Positions 34,283-43,499 are shown, counted from the stretch's first letter. The stretch: 64,000 nucleotides of DNA from Novosphingobium guangzhouense (GCF_002896965.1 NZ_LYMM01000051.1:124001-188000), one strand, 5' to 3'. Numbers and translations: made by a program. Notes: generated by a model not told the origin, from the sequence alone.

Positions 34283-35212
34283 ATGCGCATGTCGACATCC
34301 CTTTCACGCCGCACCCTTCTTGCCAGCGCATTGCTCAGCGCCACTGCCGCCTGTGCGGGCGCCGCATCGCGCAACGTCGTCGCCGCACCGATGCCTGAAC
34401 GGCGCTCGTTCGAACTGACCGGCCCCGGTGGGCGCGTCATCTCGATCAGCGAATGGGCGGGCACCAGCGGCAAGCGCGGGACGATCCTGTTCTCTCACGG
34501 TGCAATGTCGGCGCCCTGGTATTACGACCGCATCCTCCAGCCGCTGCTGGCCTCGGGCTACCGCGTGCTCGCCCCTCTGCATGTCGATTCCGCACAGCAC
34601 CCGCGCACAGCCGAATACAAGGGCCTTGCCAGCTGGCGATGCCGGATCGAGGATATGCGCACCCTGATCGCGCACCTCGGGGATGCGCCGTTCATCGCCA
34701 TGGGCCACAGCTATGGCGGCCTGATCGCCACCGTCCTTGGCGGCGCAGCGGGTGTCATCCCCGAGGGGCTCGAAGGCCCGCTGGTGCCGCGCCTTGCGAC
34801 AAGCGTGGTGGCATTCTCGCCCCCGCCGACAATCCCGGTGATGATGACCGCAGAGGGCTACGGCGCACTTGCCGTCCCCGCGCTGATCCAGACGGGCACT
34901 ATCGACCTGCTGCCCGGCATGACCCCAAGTGATGCCGAAGGCTGGCGCGCGCACCTTGCCGCCTTCGATTCCGCCAAGCCCGGCGGAAACCGCTACGGCC
35001 TCGTGCTGGAGGGGGTGAACCACTACTTCGGCGGCGCCATCTGCGATTTCAGCCAGCCCGGACCAATGCAGCTGGATGGCCTTTCGCACGCGAATGCGGT
35101 GGCGGGCCTGTTCCTTGATGCCTTCGCCACCGGCAAGCCCAGTCCCAAAGCCCTCGCCCGGCTGGATGCCGGAGTGACCGACGCGCTCCCCATCCGCCTG
35201 ATGCGGCGCTGA
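34283..35212 (+). CDS. Exported alpha/beta hydrolase (Tat signal, possible lipoprotein)
   Basis: A 309-residue protein. Near the N-terminus SRRTLLASALLSATAACAG looks like a Tat signal with a lipobox-like AAC, so it may be an anchored periplasmic lipoprotein. The hydrolase core has HGAMSAPWYY, the nucleophile motif GHSYGG (Ser at about residue 152) and a late VNHYFGG histidine, so the triad seems intact. It would hydrolyse an ester or lactone outside the cytoplasm. The ATG at 34283 is followed by another at 34289. The racemase-fold gene begins 11 bases after the stop. Confidence 0.78.
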   Translation: MRMSTSLSRRTLLASALLSATAACAGAASRNVVAAPMPERRSFELTGPGGRVISISEWAGTSGKRGTILFSHGAMSAPWYYDRILQPLLASGYRVLAPLHVDSAQHPRTAEYKGLASWRCRIEDMRTLIAHLGDAPFIAMGHSYGGLIATVLGGAAGVIPEGLEGPLVPRLATSVVAFSPPPTIPVMMTAEGYGALAVPALIQTGTIDLLPGMTPSDAEGWRAHLAAFDSAKPGGNRYGLVLEGVNHYFGGAICDFSQPGPMQLDGLSHANAVAGLFLDAFATGKPSPKALARLDAGVTDALPIRLMRR

Positions 35213-35223
35213 GGAAAGCGACG

Positions 35224-35967
35224 GTGACCGACGTTCTGGGCTGGCGCAAGTTGCTGGGGGTGATCGCCCCATCGACCAACACGGTCGTGCAACCCGACAT
35301 GGAACGGATGCGTCCGCCCGGCGTCACCAACCACCTCTCGCGCATCCACGTAGAAGACCCGGTCGCGCTATCGAACGACGATTTCATCGCCGGCACCACT
35401 GCCATTGCCGAGAATACGCTGGATGCGGTGCGCTCGGTCATGACCTGCCGCCCTGGCTATCTGGTGCTCGGCATGTCGGCGGTGACATTCTACGGCGGCG
35501 TCGAAGGCTCTCGCCGCTTCAAGGCGCAGATCGAGGCGGAAGCCGGCGTGGGCGCGACCACCGGGGCCGAAGCGATCGCCGCCGCACTGACGGCGGTGGG
35601 GGCGAAGTCGGTCAGCTTCGTCTCGCCCTACTACCCGGTGGCCAATGCCGAAGTCCGCCGCTTCCTTGAAGAATCGGGTTTTACGGTCAGGCGCGACCGC
35701 GCCCTGCAATGCCGCCGCTGGACCGACATCGCGAAAGTGGAGCCGGAAACGCTGCACGACGTCATCGCCGAACTGGACGGCGACGATGTGGATGCCATCG
35801 TGCAGGTGGGCACCAACCTTTCCATGGTGGACCTTGCGGCCGAATGTGAAGGCACGCTGGGCAAGCCGGTCATCGCCATCAACACTGCAACATACTGGCA
35901 CGCCCTGCGCGCTTGCGGAATATCCGACACGCGCCCCGGCCTCGGCAGCCTGTTGAGCGCGTTCTGA
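35224..35967 (+). CDS. Asp/Glu racemase-fold protein (maleate isomerase/AMDase-like) lacking the cysteines
   Basis: A GTG start with GAGGAAAG just upstream gives 247 residues. PSTNTVVQPD (residues 16-25) and the overall layout match maleate isomerases and arylmalonate decarboxylases. Those use cysteine at one or two equivalent places. Here the first site reads LGMSAVTFY (M84/S85) and the second VQVGTNLS (G196), with no cysteine. It may have a different mechanism or only bind a ligand. It follows the exported hydrolase in one unit. Confidence 0.75.
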   Translation: MTDVLGWRKLLGVIAPSTNTVVQPDMERMRPPGVTNHLSRIHVEDPVALSNDDFIAGTTAIAENTLDAVRSVMTCRPGYLVLGMSAVTFYGGVEGSRRFKAQIEAEAGVGATTGAEAIAAALTAVGAKSVSFVSPYYPVANAEVRRFLEESGFTVRRDRALQCRRWTDIAKVEPETLHDVIAELDGDDVDAIVQVGTNLSMVDLAAECEGTLGKPVIAINTATYWHALRACGISDTRPGLGSLLSAF

Positions 35968-36078
35968 TCCGCGCCATCCACCCTGCGGCCATATAAGGAA
36001 ACGGCATTAGGCCATCGCTGCTGCCGCCCGTGTTCTTCGCTCTCAGGCACGACCACAAAGAACGGCACGGAGAACGGT

Positions 36079-37521
36079 GTGGCAACAGGATCAGGTACGG
36101 CGGCCCATGGAAGTGCCGCGAGTTCGCAAGCATGGTCGATCAGGATAGGCTCGCTCCTGATCCCTCTTGCCCATGCGGCGGGGCAGAACGTGGTGACCGT
36201 ACTCGGCCTGCGGTTCATGACCGACAGTCTGGCAATCTCAGCCGGGACCGCAGGACTTATCTTCGCGCTCGTGAAGATCTACGACGGTTTCCTCGATCCC
36301 ACGGTGGGTGCGTGGAGCGATCGCTTCCAATCGAAGTGGGGCCGCCGCCTGCCGTTCCTGTTCGCGGGCGGACTGGCGATGCCGCTGGGCGTGGTCATGC
36401 TGTTCGGTGCGCCGGACGTGGGCTCGGTGCTGCTGACGGAAGCCTTCGTCACGCTGGCGCTGGTCATCCACGCCTCAGGCTACACGCTGATGACGATCCC
36501 CGGCTTCGCCATGGTGGTCGAAAGCTCCACCGACCCTGACGAGCGCGCACGCCTCATGGCCTGGCGCACTTATGGCAACGCCATCGGCACGCTGCTGGGC
36601 TCCACCCTGCCGACCTGGCTGCTGGGCATGATCGGTCCCGGGCGGCAAAGCCATATCATCCTTGCAGTGCTGGTCGGGATCATCGTCTTCGTGGCCACCA
36701 CCGCAGCGGTCCGCCTGCTGCGCGATGCGCCGCGCACGGCCCCCAGCGCCGAGGCCGCGCTGAAATCGCGCGGCCGCTTCCAGCTGTGGCGTCAGCTGGT
36801 GCTCGTATGGGCCAACAAGCCGTTCCAGATCCTGGCCATCGCGCACGTTTTCCTGCTGTTCGGCACTGTGATCGGATCGGCCACCCTTGCCTACTTCACC
36901 CGCGTGGTGCTGAAGGTCAGCGACGCCACGCTGGGCACCTATTTCATGCTTTCAACGGTCGCCATGGTCGTGTCGATGCCCGCCTGGGTCTTCGGTTCAC
37001 GCCGCCTTGGCCGCAAGGCATGCTACATGATCGCCCTGGCCGTCTATGGGTCCAACCACCTGACCTGGCTTCTCGCCGGCCCCGGAGAGAGCATCGTCGG
37101 CGTGGGGGCACGGGCACTGGTCGGCGGCTTTGCCGGTGGCGGCATGATCCTGTGCGCCTATGCGCTGCTTTCCGATGCCGTGCGCTACGATTTCGTGCGT
37201 AGCGGAGAGCGCCGCGAAGGCGCGTTCGCCGGGATCACCACCCTGCTCGACAAACTGTCCTCAGCCGCATCTCTCGCCGCGCTGGGTGCGTTTCTTTCGG
37301 CGATGGGCTATGTTTCATCCGCCAGCGGCGCCGCAGGGACACAGGGCCTGCGGGCGGAGTGGGCGATCATGATGTGCGAATCCGTGATCCCGGCGCTGGC
37401 GATGGCAGGCGCCTTCATAACGATGTGCTTCTACAAGCTCGATGCCGGGGAACTGGCCCTGGCAGAAACCGCAACCCCCGCGCTCGACCCCGCCGTCGAT
37501 CCCACGGGCGAACCGGCCTGA
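36079..37521 (+). CDS. GPH-family sugar/organic acid:cation symporter
   Basis: A GTG start follows GGAG by six bases. The 480-residue protein has about 12 membrane helices. KIYDGFLDPTVGAWSDRFQSKWGRRLPFLF is the diagnostic loop of the glycoside-pentoside-hexuronide (GPH/MelB) family, with DPxxGxxSD conserved. These carriers couple uptake to Na+ or H+. The C-terminus is an acidic Ala/Pro-rich tail. It is the last plus-strand gene before a strong hairpin and converges with the LysR gene. Confidence 0.87.
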   Translation: MATGSGTAAHGSAASSQAWSIRIGSLLIPLAHAAGQNVVTVLGLRFMTDSLAISAGTAGLIFALVKIYDGFLDPTVGAWSDRFQSKWGRRLPFLFAGGLAMPLGVVMLFGAPDVGSVLLTEAFVTLALVIHASGYTLMTIPGFAMVVESSTDPDERARLMAWRTYGNAIGTLLGSTLPTWLLGMIGPGRQSHIILAVLVGIIVFVATTAAVRLLRDAPRTAPSAEAALKSRGRFQLWRQLVLVWANKPFQILAIAHVFLLFGTVIGSATLAYFTRVVLKVSDATLGTYFMLSTVAMVVSMPAWVFGSRRLGRKACYMIALAVYGSNHLTWLLAGPGESIVGVGARALVGGFAGGGMILCAYALLSDAVRYDFVRSGERREGAFAGITTLLDKLSSAASLAALGAFLSAMGYVSSASGAAGTQGLRAEWAIMMCESVIPALAMAGAFITMCFYKLDAGELALAETATPALDPAVDPTGEPA

Positions 37522-37527
37522 ACGAAA

Positions 37528-37558
37528 GCGAGCCCCGGTCCGTCAAACCGGGGCTCGC
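37528..37558. terminator. Strong hairpin terminator between convergent genes
   Basis: GCGAGCCCCGGT (37528-37539) and ACCGGGGCTCGC (37547-37558) are exact complements around a seven-base loop. It lies between the stop codons of the GPH carrier and the LysR gene. The stem is very stable; no T-run follows, so it likely works in both directions with help from Rho. Confidence 0.75.
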
Positions 37559-37569
37559 GTAATCCCGCT

Positions 37570-38526
37570 TCAGTTGGCGTGCGTTCGGTTTTCTGTCCGG
37601 ACTGCAACCGGCAAATGATGCAGCGTGCGGCCTTCCTCTGCGTCCGGCCGGCCGAGATGGGCGCGCAGCTTTTCAGCGAAGAGTTCCGCCGAACGCTTGA
37701 CCTCTGCATCGGCCCGGAAGAGCAACCCCGCACGCAGCGGCTTGGGTGATCGCTCCACGTCCAGCCCAACCGCGCCGGTCCCTTCCATCAGCACATCGGG
37801 CAGGATACCAAGCATTCCTTCCTCAAGAACCAGCGCCTTCATCAAAGAGGCCGAACTGGTCTTGACCCCGGCGCCCGGCATCCCGGAATTGCCCACCGCG
37901 AAGTAATTGCGGATCGCCGCCAGCCAGTGCTTCTGATCCAGCATGGCCCAGGACCAGCGCGAAAGTTCGGCCGGCGTTATGCCGCTGCGGTGTGCCAAGG
38001 GATGTCCCGGCGCGGCATAGACCGAGCAGGATGTGCTCCTGATCCGTTCGTAGGCCAGCTTTTCCTGCATCGTCGTTGCAGGGACCGTAGTGAACACCAG
38101 ATCGACCTTGCGGTCCATCAGCGCCGGAACGGTTTCGTCCACGTGCCCCTCAACGATCCGCAAGGAAACGTCAGGGTGTTCGCGCGCAAATTCCGCCACC
38201 ACGCCGCGCAGTCCCATCTGAACCTGCAAGGGACAGATCGCCGCGACCAGTTCCTCGCCCAGCCCCCGCTTCGCCAGCGCGATCCGCTGCTGCGCACGCT
38301 CCTGCTCATTGACCATGAGCCGCGCATGTTCCAGCAAGGCGCTGCCTGCTGCGGTCAGTTCGACGCCGCTCGAACGGCGGTCGAACAACCGCGCATCGAT
38401 CTCGTCCTCCAGAGTCTTTATGCTGCGCGTAAGGGCGGGCTGGGTAAGGAACACCCGCTCCGCCGCTCGTGAAAAATTCCCGAGTTCTGCAACCGCTATG
38501 AAATGCCGCAACTGACGAAGATCCAT
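37570..38526 (-). CDS. LysR family transcriptional regulator
   Basis: A 318-residue LysR protein: the N-terminal winged helix (LRQLRHFIAVAELGNFSRAAERVFLTQPALTRSIKTLEDEI, with FLTQPALTRSI as recognition helix) and a two-lobed effector domain. It lies downstream of and codirectional with the membrane-anchored hydrolase gene, separated by a hairpin. It may control the nearby hydrolase or the GPH carrier. The effector is unknown. Confidence 0.9.
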   Translation of the reverse strand: MDLRQLRHFIAVAELGNFSRAAERVFLTQPALTRSIKTLEDEIDARLFDRRSSGVELTAAGSALLEHARLMVNEQERAQQRIALAKRGLGEELVAAICPLQVQMGLRGVVAEFAREHPDVSLRIVEGHVDETVPALMDRKVDLVFTTVPATTMQEKLAYERIRSTSCSVYAAPGHPLAHRSGITPAELSRWSWAMLDQKHWLAAIRNYFAVGNSGMPGAGVKTSSASLMKALVLEEGMLGILPDVLMEGTGAVGLDVERSPKPLRAGLLFRADAEVKRSAELFAEKLRAHLGRPDAEEGRTLHHLPVAVRTENRTHAN

Positions 38527-38555
38527 GATCCCACCTCAGGCTGTATGACGGAAAG

Positions 38556-38580
38556 GGACAGGGTTTCCCGGACCCTGTCC
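38556..38580. terminator. Hairpin between hydrolase and LysR genes
   Basis: GGACAGGGT (38556-38564) and ACCCTGTCC (38572-38580) are exact complements with a seven-base loop TTCCCGG. It lies in the 104-base gap after the hydrolase stop. It could terminate the hydrolase transcript before the LysR gene; the surrounding sequence resembles a CCCGGACC-type dispersed palindrome. Confidence 0.55.
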
Positions 38581-38630
38581 CGGGTCCAGAATTTAACGCC
38601 CCCTCCCCGCAGTGCGGACAATCGTTGCGC

Positions 38631-39665
38631 CTATTTCCCCTCAGCAGGCGCAGCGGGAAGCGCGTCGATCCACGCCTTGAGATCGCGTCCCGTCTCTTCT
38701 GGCAATTCGATCATCGGGTAGTGGCCGACATCGGGATAATGGATGATCTTCATCGGCGCATTGGCAAACATCACCCGCGCATCATCGGCCCGGTCCTTGG
38801 GGATCACGATGTCGCGGTCACCCCATTGCAACAGCACCGGCACTTTCACCGCCGCCGCCGCATCGCCCGCGCCGGATTTCCAGACCGCTTTCTGGTTCGC
38901 CTGATAATAGGTCTTCACCCGTGCGAAGCCACCGGGGATGTTGTTGGTCATGTAGTACCAATGGACCGTTTCGGGCTTCAGCCGTTCCGGGCGACCGTAC
39001 AGTTCGGCCAGCGAATGGCGGTAGAAGACTTCCGGCATATAGTTCGGAACGATGTTGTCATGTACCCACAGCATCGAAGACACCAGCTTCGACGTTTCGG
39101 TGGGAGGCGGCGCCTTGAGCGGCAGGGTAGACACTGCCAAGGCCCGAACCTGCTCCGGATGGCGCGCCGTATACATGGTGGCGATCGTCGCTCCGCTAGA
39201 GCTTGCAACAATCACGAACTTGTCCAGGCCCTTCTGCTTGACGAACCGTTCGATCAGTTCGACGACCGATGGCATACCCTGCGACGGGCGGGGATCCACT
39301 GACAGTCCGTAAGGCGGCCAGTCGAAGCGGATCACGCGGTATGACCCCTTCAACTGATCGGCCCAACCGTCCCATATCCGCAAGTTCGACATTGAACTGT
39401 GCAGCATCAGGATAACCGGCCCCTGACCCTCATCGCGGACGTGCAGCTTGACGTCGCCGACCATCTCGAATTTAGATGGGCCCGTCGCCTGCTCGGCAGC
39501 GACCTGTTCATAGCTCGGGTTCCACCACCCAAGACGCATGGAGCCAAGCCCACCGACGGCAACGACCGCCACCGCCGCCAGCAACCCTCCGACGATCTTC
39601 GCGGCGCCGCGCCCGCCGCGCCCGCCGCGCCCGGATTTACCGGCTTCCTGATCCTGAACACCCAT
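38631..39665 (-). CDS. Membrane-anchored alpha/beta hydrolase
   Basis: The ATG at 39665 is chosen for its AGGGGATC ribosome site; the open frame extends further upstream without support. The 344-residue product has a Gly/Arg-rich N-terminus (GRGGRGGRG), a membrane helix at about residues 23-44 and a hydrolase domain. The active site appears intact: Ser in VASSSGATIA, Asp in WGDRDIV, His in YPDVGHYP. The domain would face the periplasm. Likely a hydrolase of a small hydrophobic ester or epoxide; the substrate is unknown. Confidence 0.8.
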   Translation of the reverse strand: MGVQDQEAGKSGRGGRGGRGAAKIVGGLLAAVAVVAVGGLGSMRLGWWNPSYEQVAAEQATGPSKFEMVGDVKLHVRDEGQGPVILMLHSSMSNLRIWDGWADQLKGSYRVIRFDWPPYGLSVDPRPSQGMPSVVELIERFVKQKGLDKFVIVASSSGATIATMYTARHPEQVRALAVSTLPLKAPPPTETSKLVSSMLWVHDNIVPNYMPEVFYRHSLAELYGRPERLKPETVHWYYMTNNIPGGFARVKTYYQANQKAVWKSGAGDAAAAVKVPVLLQWGDRDIVIPKDRADDARVMFANAPMKIIHYPDVGHYPMIELPEETGRDLKAWIDALPAAPAEGK

Positions 39666-39905
39666 CGCTGATCCCCTGTGCTGAAAGGCGGATGATGCCG
39701 GGCGTGCGGTGCCGGCTCCAATCAGTAGATTGCAATGAGCCATACCCGAACCGCATGGCGCTACATGCCAAGGCGAATGCTCTCCGGCAGGCGAGAAAAC
39801 AGCGCTTCTTTTCCGATCTTGAACGCGGAAATGACGATATCTCGCCGCGCAACAGCCAAAGGTGTGTGGATTCAGCGCTGCACACCTGCCGAGGGAGACC
39901 AAGCC

Positions 39906-40907
39906 ATGCGACATGCCCCACCCGCGCCCTATGTGATCGCTGCATGCGCCACGACGCCGCAATGCGTTTTCTCGAACGGCACCATCGTTCGTGATGCGAT
40001 CGACAGCAACATTGCGCAGTGCATCGCGGCAACCGAGCGCTCGGTCGGGGATCATGGCGCGAAGCTGGTCGTTTTTCCCCAGTTCGGCCTTACGGGCTAT
40101 GCCATGGTATCGTCCGATGCCTGGCACGACGCGGCCTTTGATCTGTCAGGCAAGGAAATCGATGCCATCGCTGCCGTCGCTCAGCGGACCGGTACATGGA
40201 TCGCGGTACAAGTGCCTGAGCGCCATACCGCGTTTCCCGGCCGCTATTTCCTCTCGTGCGTCATCGTGGGCCCTGACGACGGTGTCATCCTTGCGCATCG
40301 CAAGGGATACTCGCTCTCCTTGCGCACCAGCCCGACGGATGTGCACGACCGTTTTGTAGACGCATTCGGTCCTGAAGCCTTCCATCCCGTGGTGAGCACC
40401 AGAATCGGCCGCCTGGGCGCCACCATCGGTGCAGAGTTGCACTGGCCGGAAGTCTGCCGCTCGCTGGCGCTTAAAGGCGCGGAAGTCATCGTCAATCCGA
40501 TCGCCGCGGCACCGCACATAGACTATCTCCAGCGTCCGGGCGCGCTCCACGCAAGATCCGTGCGCGCGTTCGAGAATATGGTCTATCTCGCCTCCGCCAA
40601 TATCGGCGGACATCCTGATGCCCCCGCATCAACGGCCTATGATTTCAAAGGCACGATGGTCGCCGAAGCAGCAGCAGGGGCACCGGACACGATGCTTGCC
40701 ACCGCTGACATCGCGGCATTGCGCAAATGGCGCGAAGAACCCTCGGCAAACTTCCTTGCCCAGCTTCAGCCCCGGACTACGGTGCTTGCTTCAACGGACC
40801 ACCACTGGCCCAACAATGGATGGGCACAAGTTCCGGCGGCAGGTTTCGAAGAACTGGTAACCGCAGAGGCGACCGCGTGGGCGGATCTCACCGCCCAATG
40901 GGAGTGA
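39906..40907 (+). CDS. Nitrilase-superfamily protein lacking catalytic Glu and Cys
   Basis: The ATG at 39906 follows GAGGGAGA; an upstream in-frame extension to 39735 is less likely. The 333-residue protein has the carbon-nitrogen hydrolase fold, but only one of the three catalytic residues. Q59 (VFPQFGLTGY) stands where Glu is expected, K133 (HRKGYSLS) is present, and G175 (TIGAELHWPEV) stands where the nucleophilic Cys of ICxDxxFPE is expected. It is therefore probably not a normal amidase or nitrilase. It stands alone beside the replication block. Confidence 0.78.
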   Translation: MRHAPPAPYVIAACATTPQCVFSNGTIVRDAIDSNIAQCIAATERSVGDHGAKLVVFPQFGLTGYAMVSSDAWHDAAFDLSGKEIDAIAAVAQRTGTWIAVQVPERHTAFPGRYFLSCVIVGPDDGVILAHRKGYSLSLRTSPTDVHDRFVDAFGPEAFHPVVSTRIGRLGATIGAELHWPEVCRSLALKGAEVIVNPIAAAPHIDYLQRPGALHARSVRAFENMVYLASANIGGHPDAPASTAYDFKGTMVAEAAAGAPDTMLATADIAALRKWREEPSANFLAQLQPRTTVLASTDHHWPNNGWAQVPAAGFEELVTAEATAWADLTAQWE

Positions 40908-40979
40908 GAAAACCTACCATCCAACCGATTGCATAGCTATCTGCATTTAGGTATGCATATAGTCGAAAAATGACGGTAT

Positions 40980-42143
40980 ATGTCGCCAAACCTTCGGCCG
41001 GAAATTGTGCGAACTGACCCTGATTGCGATAAGGTATGCACCGAAGAAGTGCTTTGCTCCATGGCTTTCGGCCGGTTGGCTGGAGGACTGGCATTCTGCA
41101 GCGAAGCGGCGCTGCGCGTATTCGCGGGAAGGGTGCTGCGCCAGACCTTGATCGATGCTCTCCGCCAGGAAGGCCATGCGTTCACGGACCTGCGCTTTCA
41201 TGCATGGTTCTCCGGCCTTACCACGCTCTCTGACGAGCCCCCCCGGCATGCCCGACCTGCCCGCGCCCTGTGCCACACCATCCTTACGGAGATAACGAAC
41301 TGGAGTGGCTCAGCCTTGCCTTTCGTTGCGGCCCAGTTGCGCGAGGCCATGCTGGCTCCATCCGAAATCGGCCGGGGAGACGAACATGAGGAGGCCCTTC
41401 GGATCGTCAATGCCGCCCGCGTATTGACCAGCACCCTGCCCGACACCCATCGACAAGACTTGTTCGCTGACATCACAAGTCTGCGCGATGCGCTGTCCGC
41501 CGATCTCGACTTTGCACCACCGGAAGCCACGCCTCCCCCTCTTCCTGGCGATCGGACACTAAAGGCAGGAGCCACGACCGCGCCGGCCCCTCTGTGGGCC
41601 ATCGATATTGCTTACGGACGACGCCTAAGTCAGACGCACAGACTGCGGATCGCCCTGCCCTTCCCCGGCCTCATCCGGCCATCGGCGATTGTCGGGAGTT
41701 CTCCGTCTTCTCTGGACATCATGCAACCGCAGGCGATGCGCGAAGTCATGGAACGCATGACCGAATGGCTTACAGACGCCGCCCGCCTTGCCGCTTTTGC
41801 CCATCAGCCTGTTCACGGTCGACGCGCAAACTCGCGGGCACCGACGATCATGGAACTGCTCGCCGGCTTCGGACCCTTGCGCTCCCGGCAGATGGAAACA
41901 GCCCTTGGCGCAACACGGGTCGGGGTCGCCGGAATGATCGCGTCATGGGATACTGTCGGCGCGATCAGTCGAACGACGATATCCGGCTCCCATCTGCTTT
42001 CGCTGCGTACCCCCGCAACCGAGACAACGCAGGACGCCCCACCGCATAGCGACGCTGCATTTTCCGCCGAAGCTCTCGACGATTACAACGCGTCACTCGA
42101 AGCGATCGACCGCTTGCTCAGCCAGCGCCACTTTCGCGATTAA
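40980..42143 (+). CDS. Plasmid-associated protein with C-terminal helix-turn-helix (DUF1612-like)
   Basis: A 387-residue protein next to the partition genes and convergent with parB. The N-terminal half has VLRQTLIDALRQEGHAFTDLRFHAW, and near residues 285-325 lies a likely winged helix: IMELLAGFGPLRSRQMETALGATRVGVAGMIASWD. The pattern is reminiscent of DUF1612/HTH proteins carried on alphaproteobacterial plasmids, but I cannot confirm it. A role in replicon maintenance or gene control is suggested by location only. ATG 40980 is the first start; no strong ribosome site is seen. Confidence 0.65.
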   Translation: MSPNLRPEIVRTDPDCDKVCTEEVLCSMAFGRLAGGLAFCSEAALRVFAGRVLRQTLIDALRQEGHAFTDLRFHAWFSGLTTLSDEPPRHARPARALCHTILTEITNWSGSALPFVAAQLREAMLAPSEIGRGDEHEEALRIVNAARVLTSTLPDTHRQDLFADITSLRDALSADLDFAPPEATPPPLPGDRTLKAGATTAPAPLWAIDIAYGRRLSQTHRLRIALPFPGLIRPSAIVGSSPSSLDIMQPQAMREVMERMTEWLTDAARLAAFAHQPVHGRRANSRAPTIMELLAGFGPLRSRQMETALGATRVGVAGMIASWDTVGAISRTTISGSHLLSLRTPATETTQDAPPHSDAAFSAEALDDYNASLEAIDRLLSQRHFRD

Positions 42144-42314
42144 TCCGCGAAATGGACATAATTTGAGATTTCCTCAGGACTGTCACAGAGCTTCAGCGCT
42201 TTCGCCGCGAAAAGTCGCCGAAAAAACCTTCCCGGAAATACGCCTTCCAGCGTCAACACCCCCACCTCCCGACCCAGAGCACCTAAAACGGCAAAACTCG
42301 CTGCACGGGCCTGT

Positions 42315-42340
42315 GAGGCGGAATTTTCGATTTCCGCCTC
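42315..42340. other. Perfect hairpin in the gap after parB
   Basis: GAGGCGGAA and TTCCGCCTC pair exactly around an eight-base AT-rich loop. It lies in the 228-base gap between the stop of the plasmid-associated gene and the stop of parB. It may terminate either convergent transcript; no T-run follows. The rest of the gap shows no gene. Confidence 0.5.
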
Positions 42341-42371
42341 GATCTGCGCACCAAATTGCAGATCAATGTCC

Positions 42372-43349
42372 TTAGTTTTCGATCAGCCCGCGAATTGCGT
42401 TCATCAACTCGTCTGTGGAAGCACCAGAGCGCGGCACGATCTTTAGGCTGAGCCCCGTACGCGCGGAACGGGTATAGCGCAGCATCGGCTTGCCATTCTG
42501 CGCCTTGACGATCAACTCGCCTCCGCTCGCCTTGGTCTTGACCACAGTGGCACCGATAAGCCGCTTGGCCACTTCGGGGCCTGTAAGCTTGACGCCAAGA
42601 TCTGCGCGTTCAGCGCGCAGCTCGCGCCCCTCTTCAATCATGAGCCCCAGCGCGCGCGCATCGCCCGTCAGCGGCTTGATATCCCGCGCGACGCGAACGG
42701 TGATATCGTGCTTGTCCGCGAAGACCTCGATGATCTCGTCAGGCAAACGTGCCACATCGAGAAGCCTGCTCAACCATGATCGGGATATCTTGAGATGCTC
42801 AGCCATCTCGCTTTGCGACCCGTCGTAGAACTCGTCGAGGGCGCGCAGGTATTCGTTCGCGCGCTCCCAATCCGAAATGTCCTTGCGGGACCGGTTTTCG
42901 ATATCGGAAACCCTGAAGGCTTCTTCATCAGATACATGCTGGATGGTGACAAGATAATCGTATTCGGGGTGGTGATGGGCGCGCAGCCATTGCACCGTCC
43001 ACCATCGACGAACACCGGCGATGATCTCGAAGTCATAGTCCGGGTCGTTGGTCAGCCTTCTGACGATGGCCGGTATCCGCTGCTTCTTGGCAGACAGGAA
43101 GGCATCGATCAGATCCCGGCAGCTCTCCTCATCAAGATGATCAAGATCGCGATTGTGCAAGCGCCAGGGACGGCACCGCGCCGGGTCGACCCACTCGGTC
43201 CGGTCCGTGACCACCTTGCCCGAAGCAAGCCGGGCAAGGGTCTGGCTGCGACTGGCCATGATGCTTTCGGACGGCGCTGAAGTGTCGAGATCGGCATCCT
43301 CAAGCCCCTCTGTGAGACTGCTCCCAAATCCGCGATTACCCTTGCTCAT
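42372..43349 (-). CDS. parB: ParB-family partition protein
   Basis: The ATG at 43349 has AGGAAG six bases upstream and begins MSKGNRGFGSSL. The 325-residue protein has a central ParB/Spo0J nuclease-like domain (IPAIVRRLTNDPDYDFEIIAGVRRWWTVQWL, where canonical ParB has GERRxxA) and a helix-turn-helix (MAEHLKISRSWLSRLLDVARLP). It would bind the two palindromes between parB and parA and spread to form the partition complex. Same transcription direction as parA, 169 bases apart. Confidence 0.88.
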   Translation of the reverse strand: MSKGNRGFGSSLTEGLEDADLDTSAPSESIMASRSQTLARLASGKVVTDRTEWVDPARCRPWRLHNRDLDHLDEESCRDLIDAFLSAKKQRIPAIVRRLTNDPDYDFEIIAGVRRWWTVQWLRAHHHPEYDYLVTIQHVSDEEAFRVSDIENRSRKDISDWERANEYLRALDEFYDGSQSEMAEHLKISRSWLSRLLDVARLPDEIIEVFADKHDITVRVARDIKPLTGDARALGLMIEEGRELRAERADLGVKLTGPEVAKRLIGATVVKTKASGGELIVKAQNGKPMLRYTRSARTGLSLKIVPRSGASTDELMNAIRGLIEN

Positions 43350-43388
43350 AGTCACTTCCTGTCCGCCGCAGCGCGCTTTCCATCGCCG

Positions 43389-43404
43389 GTTGCCACGTGG
43401 CAAC
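43389..43404. promoter_or_regulatory. parS-like partition site 1
   Basis: GTTGCCACGTGGCAAC is a perfect 16-base palindrome, located 40 bases upstream of the parB start. An identical copy lies 111 bases away at 43500. The CACGTG centre and AAC/GTT ends resemble known ParB sites. Identity, symmetry and position in the par operon make it a probable centromere. Confidence 0.8.
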
Positions 43405-43499
43405 TCCAGCCCTTCTATCAATTTCCCGTGATGCCATCCGAGAATTGGAAGGCATCAAACACAACCATCATGCCATTAAAAACAAACGGTTTTCGCCGT

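Noticed and set aside
39735..39905. In-frame extension of the nitrilase-like gene
   Set aside because: GAGGGAGA before the ATG at 39906 and family length favour the shorter form; the longer form cannot be fully excluded.
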